This document shows, in pieces, positions 58,746 through 64,000 of a DNA stretch of 64,000 nucleotides. The first letter of the stretch is position 1. Every line of letters starts with the position of its first letter. Source of the DNA: Liolophura sinensis. Its lineage: Eukaryota; Mollusca; Polyplacophora; Chitonida; Chitonidae. The DNA is taken from contig NC_088298.1 of assembly GCF_032854445.1 (NCBI RefSeq), positions 2,974,160 through 3,038,159 on the forward strand, read 5' to 3'. The notes beneath the pieces were generated by a model. That model did not search any database, had not been told where the DNA came from, and saw only the letters and a list, made by a program, of their open reading frames with translations. The position numbers and the translations under genes are program-made.

Positions 58746-59336
58746 TGCTCCGCGCATTAGATACGAGTATTTAAATGTATCAGCTTTCGTCAAGTTTTCC
58801 CAAATTTTGAACATTCCATAAAGTATGGTGGACACACTGGCACTTTGTTGTGTATATGTTTGTTTTCCCCTACACAAATAAAATGAATTTTTATCATGGA
58901 TAATCTTTTGTCTCAAGCATTCCACTGGACACTATACCAACTAATAATATACAGTCCCACACGGAAAAAACGATTCTAACAGATGTCGCCTTACGCCATG
59001 TGAGGGTTAATTGGTGCATTTTAACAAACTCACGTTCATGTAATATTGGACATTATCACCAGAAGATGATTTTAATTTAAGGAATTACTGAAGAAAGTCA
59101 ACCACAGTAAAGATTACAGGAAAATAGTCATCAATTATGGATAATTTTAATTACTGTATATACCAGTTTATGTTAAAATGCACTGATTAGCCCGAAAGTG
59201 CCGTAAAGCGATGACGTCACGGACCAAGGTGAGCTCACTATGATGTCATAACGCAGAAAATCCCGTACTGAATACATTCCAGCTGAGAAAGCAACAGTTC
59301 TGATATAGGGTTATTCAGTAGATTTAGCGTACTCAC

Positions 59337-59399
59337 CCCAACATTATGCGACTTCTTCAACGGCCCAACCAATGTTGAAGTTGATCTTGTAAATTTAGA
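59337..59399 (-). CDS. candidate cassette exon a' (copy B)
   Basis: 63 nt, phase 0-0, 21 residues. It differs from exon a by one base, N to K. The acceptor and donor are the same as in copy A. Confidence 0.5.
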
Positions 59400-59590
59400 C
59401 TGAAAAAAGGAATTAAATCAAACTGAATATTTTGAATAAATAAGGTGAATACATATTAGTGAAACACAAACCATGGTAGCGTTAAACATAAATATTCTTA
59501 ATGAAACATAATACTTAACATGTATGACACGAAGGCATTCCGTTGTTTTGCTCTCCAATGGCTATATACAAATAAGAGTATTTACTTTAA

Positions 59591-59834
59591 GGGGCCTCTG
59601 TGGCTCACTTGGTTAACATCTCATCAATGTGGTCGCTGTGAGTTCAAGTCCAGCTCATGCTGGCTTCATTTCCGCCCGTACATGGGAAGGTCTTTCAGCA
59701 ACCTGCGCATAATCGTGGGTTTCCCCGGGCTTTGCACAGTTTTCTCCAATCATAATGCTGGCCCCCGTCATATAAGTCAAATATTCTTGAGTATGGCGTA
59801 GAACACCAATCAAATAAATAAATAAATAACTAAA
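59591..59834 (+). mobile_element. SINE type 1 in copy B, complete head
   Basis: Starts ggggcctctgtggctcactt, with A box TGGCTCACTTGG and B box GAGTTCAAGTCC, then the full body and a (AAAT)n tail. This is the best example of the head in the window. Confidence 0.9.
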
Positions 59835-60295
59835 TTTACTTCTAAAGAGTACATTTATCTTATTTCTCAGCCGTCGAGCAGTGTAGGTGGTACCGAGTCA
59901 ATTGTTGCTGTTGTAGTTCTCGGTTCCCCTATTTAAAATAGAAAGCTATGTTTCTCCCCTAAGTTTAAATTATGTATTGCGCTGGTGTTTAGTGCCGTGC
60001 TTGTGAAATTGTCACTTAAATATGGGCGGTGCGGTGTATAGTAAACCACCGCCCATCGCCAGGTACCTGATAAACCTTCTCACTTAAAGCCTAAACTAAA
60101 ACAGCTATAACTGGATTCGAGCCGACAGCCTCTTTGGCCAAGGCATGATTATGTTTGCCCCGAGATACCGCTATAACCATCTGAGCCAGAATAGGCAAAG
60201 CCGACGCTCTAACAATAGGTCATCCAAGCGGTCCCATAAATTATGTGGCATGCAGTTTTTTGCCTTGTAATGGATATGTAGTAATATTAACTCAC

Positions 60296-60358
60296 GTTGT
60301 CGTTATCAACCGTTTTTGTGGCTTTTAGCACTAAAGATCTGTCCACTTTAGCTTTACC
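60296..60358 (-). CDS. candidate cassette exon b' (copy B)
   Basis: 63 nt, phase 0-0, 21 residues (GKAKVDRSLVLKATKT and VDNDN). Splice edges as in copy A. Confidence 0.5.
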
Positions 60359-61130
60359 CTACAAACAGACAAAAAACAAACAGCTCGAACTCGTTGAGTT
60401 GACAGCGGAGTAAGGACGTTCAACAAAAGATATTCGATAAAGTTCAATAAAGGTCAGTCAATAAAGATCATTCAATACATTTCCTGCAGAACCAGAGGAT
60501 ATTTATAAATAATTATTTATTTATAAAATATTTCTTTAAATCGGTATATTTTAGGTAAAAGAAGTTGAAATTATGCCACTTTTGTCTTTAGATAACATTG
60601 ATAGTGTGACTGAGTGAGTGAGTACTTCGTGTTTAATATCGTACTTAGGAAGTTAAGGTGATCAGGTGATCGAAATTTTCATTTCAAAAGGCCAATCATA
60701 AGCCCGACAACTCTATTGAACACTTTGATAGAAATGGTTTTGTGGATCCGACCTTTTAGTTTGGCATAATTCGCCAGTAAAGCTATTTCAGAAACAAGGA
60801 ATTAGACATATTTCACAAGCTGAGTTTTTCTGCAATTATGATATAGGTCAATGACCTTCAAATATTTAAAGACATCATCCCCAGCACTAACTGTTAAATA
60901 AATCGAATAGTCCATTAGCACAATGTTATGTCATTGTATATTTACTGTTAAATTTTAAATACATGGATTATGAAAGAATAATTCGAGTCCAAAGTCATAA
61001 TATGCTTCCACTGGTAAAACTTTATCGCACTGCGTTTACACAACAATTATAGGGGACCTTATAGTTCATAATGAAACGCGGACACAGAACACCCTGTTGT
61101 TATAATATCCACACCGTACAAGTAACTCAC

Positions 61131-61190
61131 ATCATCATCATCTTCCAACCTCACTCCCTCTAGGGTGGACCTGGGGTTTTCAACGATTTC
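61131..61190 (-). CDS. candidate cassette exon d' (copy B)
   Basis: 60 nt, phase 0-0, 20 residues (EIVENPRSTLEGVRLEDDDD). Splice edges as in copy A. Confidence 0.5.
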
Positions 61191-61684
61191 CTGGAAACAA
61201 CAACAAAAAACATTTAGTCTCATTACATGATGTTTTTATAAAATATATAACTTTATAAATAAATTGTAAAAAAACTCTCCTTGAAACATTAAAATTAATG
61301 AATTTCCATTAAGTAGTACTGCTTAAAAGGATTATTGTACATAACCTTCATTTTTATTGGGACGTGTTGAAGTGTATAGGTAGTCTATAATGCGCAGCAA
61401 TATACTGAGGGCTAATATTTACCCTAAAATACTGCCTTTTAACAGCAGGCGTACACTTTTGCATGACTCGTACCTTTATTCAGAATAGTTCTGGGATCAG
61501 TTCTCTATACAAAATGCTATAGGCTGTGTTTCACTGTCAACTCCAGCCTTCCTTCTCTAGCGCTTCCATAGAATCTGGGGCTAGTTTGTGTTTAACACTC
61601 AAAATTTAGGCTAAATGTACGAAGAGCATGAACCACGTGTGTTAAACCCTGCCAACCAGCTTAACCCAAGGGGTCATTTTCATT

Positions 61685-61790
61685 TTAGGCAGTGGGAAGG
61701 TCTGTCGGTCGTGGGTTTCTTCCCGGCGCTTCCAGGTTTCCTCCCACAATAATGCTGGCCCCCTTGGGTGCGGCGTCAAACACCAGTCAA
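61685..61790 (+). mobile_element. SINE type 1 body fragment (copy B)
   Basis: Counterpart of 54740-54850, shortened by a small deletion (ctgtcggtcgtgggtttc here). Confidence 0.6.
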
Positions 61791-61904
61791 GTCATTCTGG
61801 AGACAGCGTGATGTTAGGTGAAGTCATTTACCAAATTGTACACGTTTTAATGAAAGCAGCTCGTGATCATTAGAACGCTACTTTTACATTAACCTAAACC
61901 GTTA

Positions 61905-63190
61905 ACTTTTCCTTATATTTAGTATAAAAAGACAACAATAAACTAGAACTGCAAAGCGGTTTCTGCCCGAATTCACGTCGCTTCTTCTTGTAAGGCAATT
62001 TAAAAGAAAGGCAATTTTATTTTCTCCTCCTGGTTTTTAATGTGTTGGAATTCAGGAGAATAATTCTCATATGATGATTTCTGAGATATTGTTTCAGCTA
62101 GTTTATTGGCTATATGAGATGAAGATGTTAATAGAGTATCACCATCTGTTAAAAACTGAACTTTGGCTTTATTGTTTTTGCCCTTAATTTTCTGAACCAT
62201 ACTCCAGACATTACGCATGTGTGTTTTTGACATAATACCTGAAACAAAATTTCGCCAACAAGATCGTCTCTCGGACTTGAGTAATCGACGAGCCTTAGCT
62301 CTAAATATACGAACCTGGTTTAAATTATCATTATCTTGACAATGATTAAATTTGCGCTCGGCCTTTTCACGGTCCTTGATGGCCTAACGACAATCATTAT
62401 TACACCAGTGTTTACTTTTGGATTTTGGATTTGTCGAGGTCTTAGTGATGCTTCTATGAGCTGCTGTTAATAAAAGTTCATTAAATTTTCACAAAGGATC
62501 ATCAGCACCACTGAGATTCTCTGGAGTGATATCAGTCTCACAGAACATCGCAAATGCGATCTAATCTGCTTTATTTAATTTTCACCTAGCTACACGTTCT
62601 AAAGAATTAGAAGTGAGATGCTCCAGGACAACAGGAATATGGTCACTACCACACAGATCGCAATGCGCCCTCCAAGAAAAATCTGGGAGAAGTGATGGAT
62701 CCGTGATAGTGAGATCGACAGCAGAATAAGCGACATTACCTGGATGTAAATAGGTATTAAAACCATCATTGAAATAACACAGTTCATCTTTCGATAAAAA
62801 AATCTTCCAATGTTTTCCCTTTAATATTTATATTATTACTGCCCCATAAAAGGTTATGTGAATTAAAATACCCCATAATTATAAAAGGGGATGGCAGTTG
62901 TTCTTTCAAGTTATGTAATTCAGAGATTGACAAAGAAGAATGAGGAAGAATATATACCAAAGATCATGTAACTGTTTCCGACAAAGAAACACGAACGGCC
63001 ACAGCCTAAAGCTCAGTAATGAGGTCAACAGGGCTGTGAATTATATCATTATTTACGAAAATAGAGGAGTCGACACAAGCTCGCTCTTCCTCACCAGAAT
63101 AAGTGCTATGAAGTGTATAATTTATAAGAGATAATTTATCTTTGTCAGATGTCTTCAGATGAGTTTCCTGAAGGGCATGGGCCAACTGGA
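61905..63190 (-). pseudogene. Jockey-like LINE ORF2, endonuclease and linker (copy B)
   Basis: Same order as copy A, ending at the same point before the RT. The endonuclease motif here reads MGYFNSHNLLWGS, so the Asp of GDFN is Tyr. The frame around 62560 (cgcaaatgcgatctaatctg) is more worn than in copy A. Confidence 0.8.
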
Positions 63191-63270
63191 CTTGAAGATT
63201 GAACTAGCTGTGTTATTTCAACAAAATTTACCTGGACAATTCCACTGTATAATTTTATCGAAGGAAGACA

Positions 63271-63990
63271 TTATGGAGGTAGGCGTTTAGGAGATTTATG
63301 TTTGGACCGAGGTCCACCCTTCCTTGGAGATCGGATGAAAGATCTCCCTGGTGCGGACAATGTATTCATCACCTCCACATCTGATCTTGAAGGACCAACG
63401 TCCTCCAATGATCCAAACTCATTCAAAGTTTGGATAGGGTCCCTAGTGGCCTTAGAAGAACGTTCCACATTTGAAAACAAATCAATTTATTTATACATTG
63501 GCCCTTGCCGTGACCAAATTTTTGGCACGTAAAACAAATTGTCGGGCTGGGAATGTACAGGTCAACACGAACCCTGTACGGACCAATGTAAATGGATGAC
63601 GGAAGTGATGTGCTGTTGAATGTTAAAAATGAAGTGTTGAGTTTAATGGTGTTACCAGATTTTTTCGTAACGAAACGTTTTACATTGGTAACACCCTCAG
63701 ACTTTAATTCAGCACAAATTTGTTCTTCAGACAGGTCAATCAGATCCCGATCCCTGTCACGTATGATGCCCTTGCAGCTATTTAGGGACTTATGCGGAGA
63801 GGCAAAAACAGCTACAAGCAAAATGGAATTCAATGATAATACATTGAATGCTTGCCTTTTTCGAAAATATTCAATAAGGATATCGCCAGATCTTAATTTT
63901 TTAACATTTTTAACTTGACCAGCTGAACCTTCTAATGTTTTTTTAAGAACGAATGGATCTAGTTTGGACGCTGGACGGTGGTCATTTTGC
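63271..63990 (-). pseudogene. Jockey-like LINE ORF1 (copy B)
   Basis: Continuous frame from about 63985 (PFVLKKTLEGSAGQVKNV, then RSGDILIEYFRKRQAF) through the CCHC knuckle CFTCQKFGHGKGQC to 63423, about 189 codons, then the same frameshift as copy A. The true start may be just beyond or at the window edge. Confidence 0.8.
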
Positions 63991-64000
63991 TTAATAAAAG

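Larger units (their letters stand above)
58735..64000. repeat. segmental duplication, copy B (runs off the window)
   Basis: Direct copy of 51326-57053. It still matches copy A at the window end, so its right border is not seen. It has the missing 508-bp stretch, an extra 35 bp near 61433-61468 that copy A lost between ACT repeats, and scattered substitutions. Confidence 0.95.

Overview
This is nuclear DNA from an animal, most likely a mollusc. The evidence is GT-AG introns with short exons, many tRNA-derived SINEs (a molluscan-looking type with a long conserved body and an AAAT-rich tail), AT-rich spacers, many minisatellites, and a BMP regulator with animal domain order. The species cannot be told from the sequence.

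Only one gene can be reconstructed in full. It is a BMPER / crossveinless-2 orthologue on the minus strand, from the start codon at 37942 to the stop at 24290. I assembled 14 coding exons by matching splice sites, reading phase and domain spacing. They join to 2013 nt, or 670 residues: signal peptide, five VWC domains, VWD with a GDPH motif, C8 and TIL. A possible AATAAA lies at 23074-23079. A CpG-rich block and a possible upstream 5'UTR exon lie at 38280-39400.

Left of the gene (1-23 kb) I find no confident gene. The region holds two copies of an element with long inverted ends (one split by a SINE with a 12-bp target duplication), three copies of a small TA-flanked inverted-repeat element, several SINEs, a 35-bp array (5005-6065), and a 71-bp array (14990-17895). 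The last array is associated with two inverted fragments resembling the start of a PIF/Harbinger-type transposase.

Right of the gene (39-51 kb) there are SINEs and 30-, 36- and 44-bp arrays, then a decayed non-LTR reverse transcriptase at 50470-51325. From 51326 to the window end lies a direct segmental duplication: copy A is 51326 to at least 57053, and copy B is 58735 to at least 64000. Each copy carries the 5' half of a decayed Jockey-like LINE and a set of very short, phase 0-0 exon candidates on the minus strand. Copy A has four and copy B has three, because copy B lacks about 500 bp that includes one exon. They look like cassette exons of an unrecognised gene extending beyond what I can identify, and they are the most interesting unexplained signal here.

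The BMPER protein is expected to be secreted and to bind BMPs in the extracellular space. No other gene visible here can be tied to that pathway.
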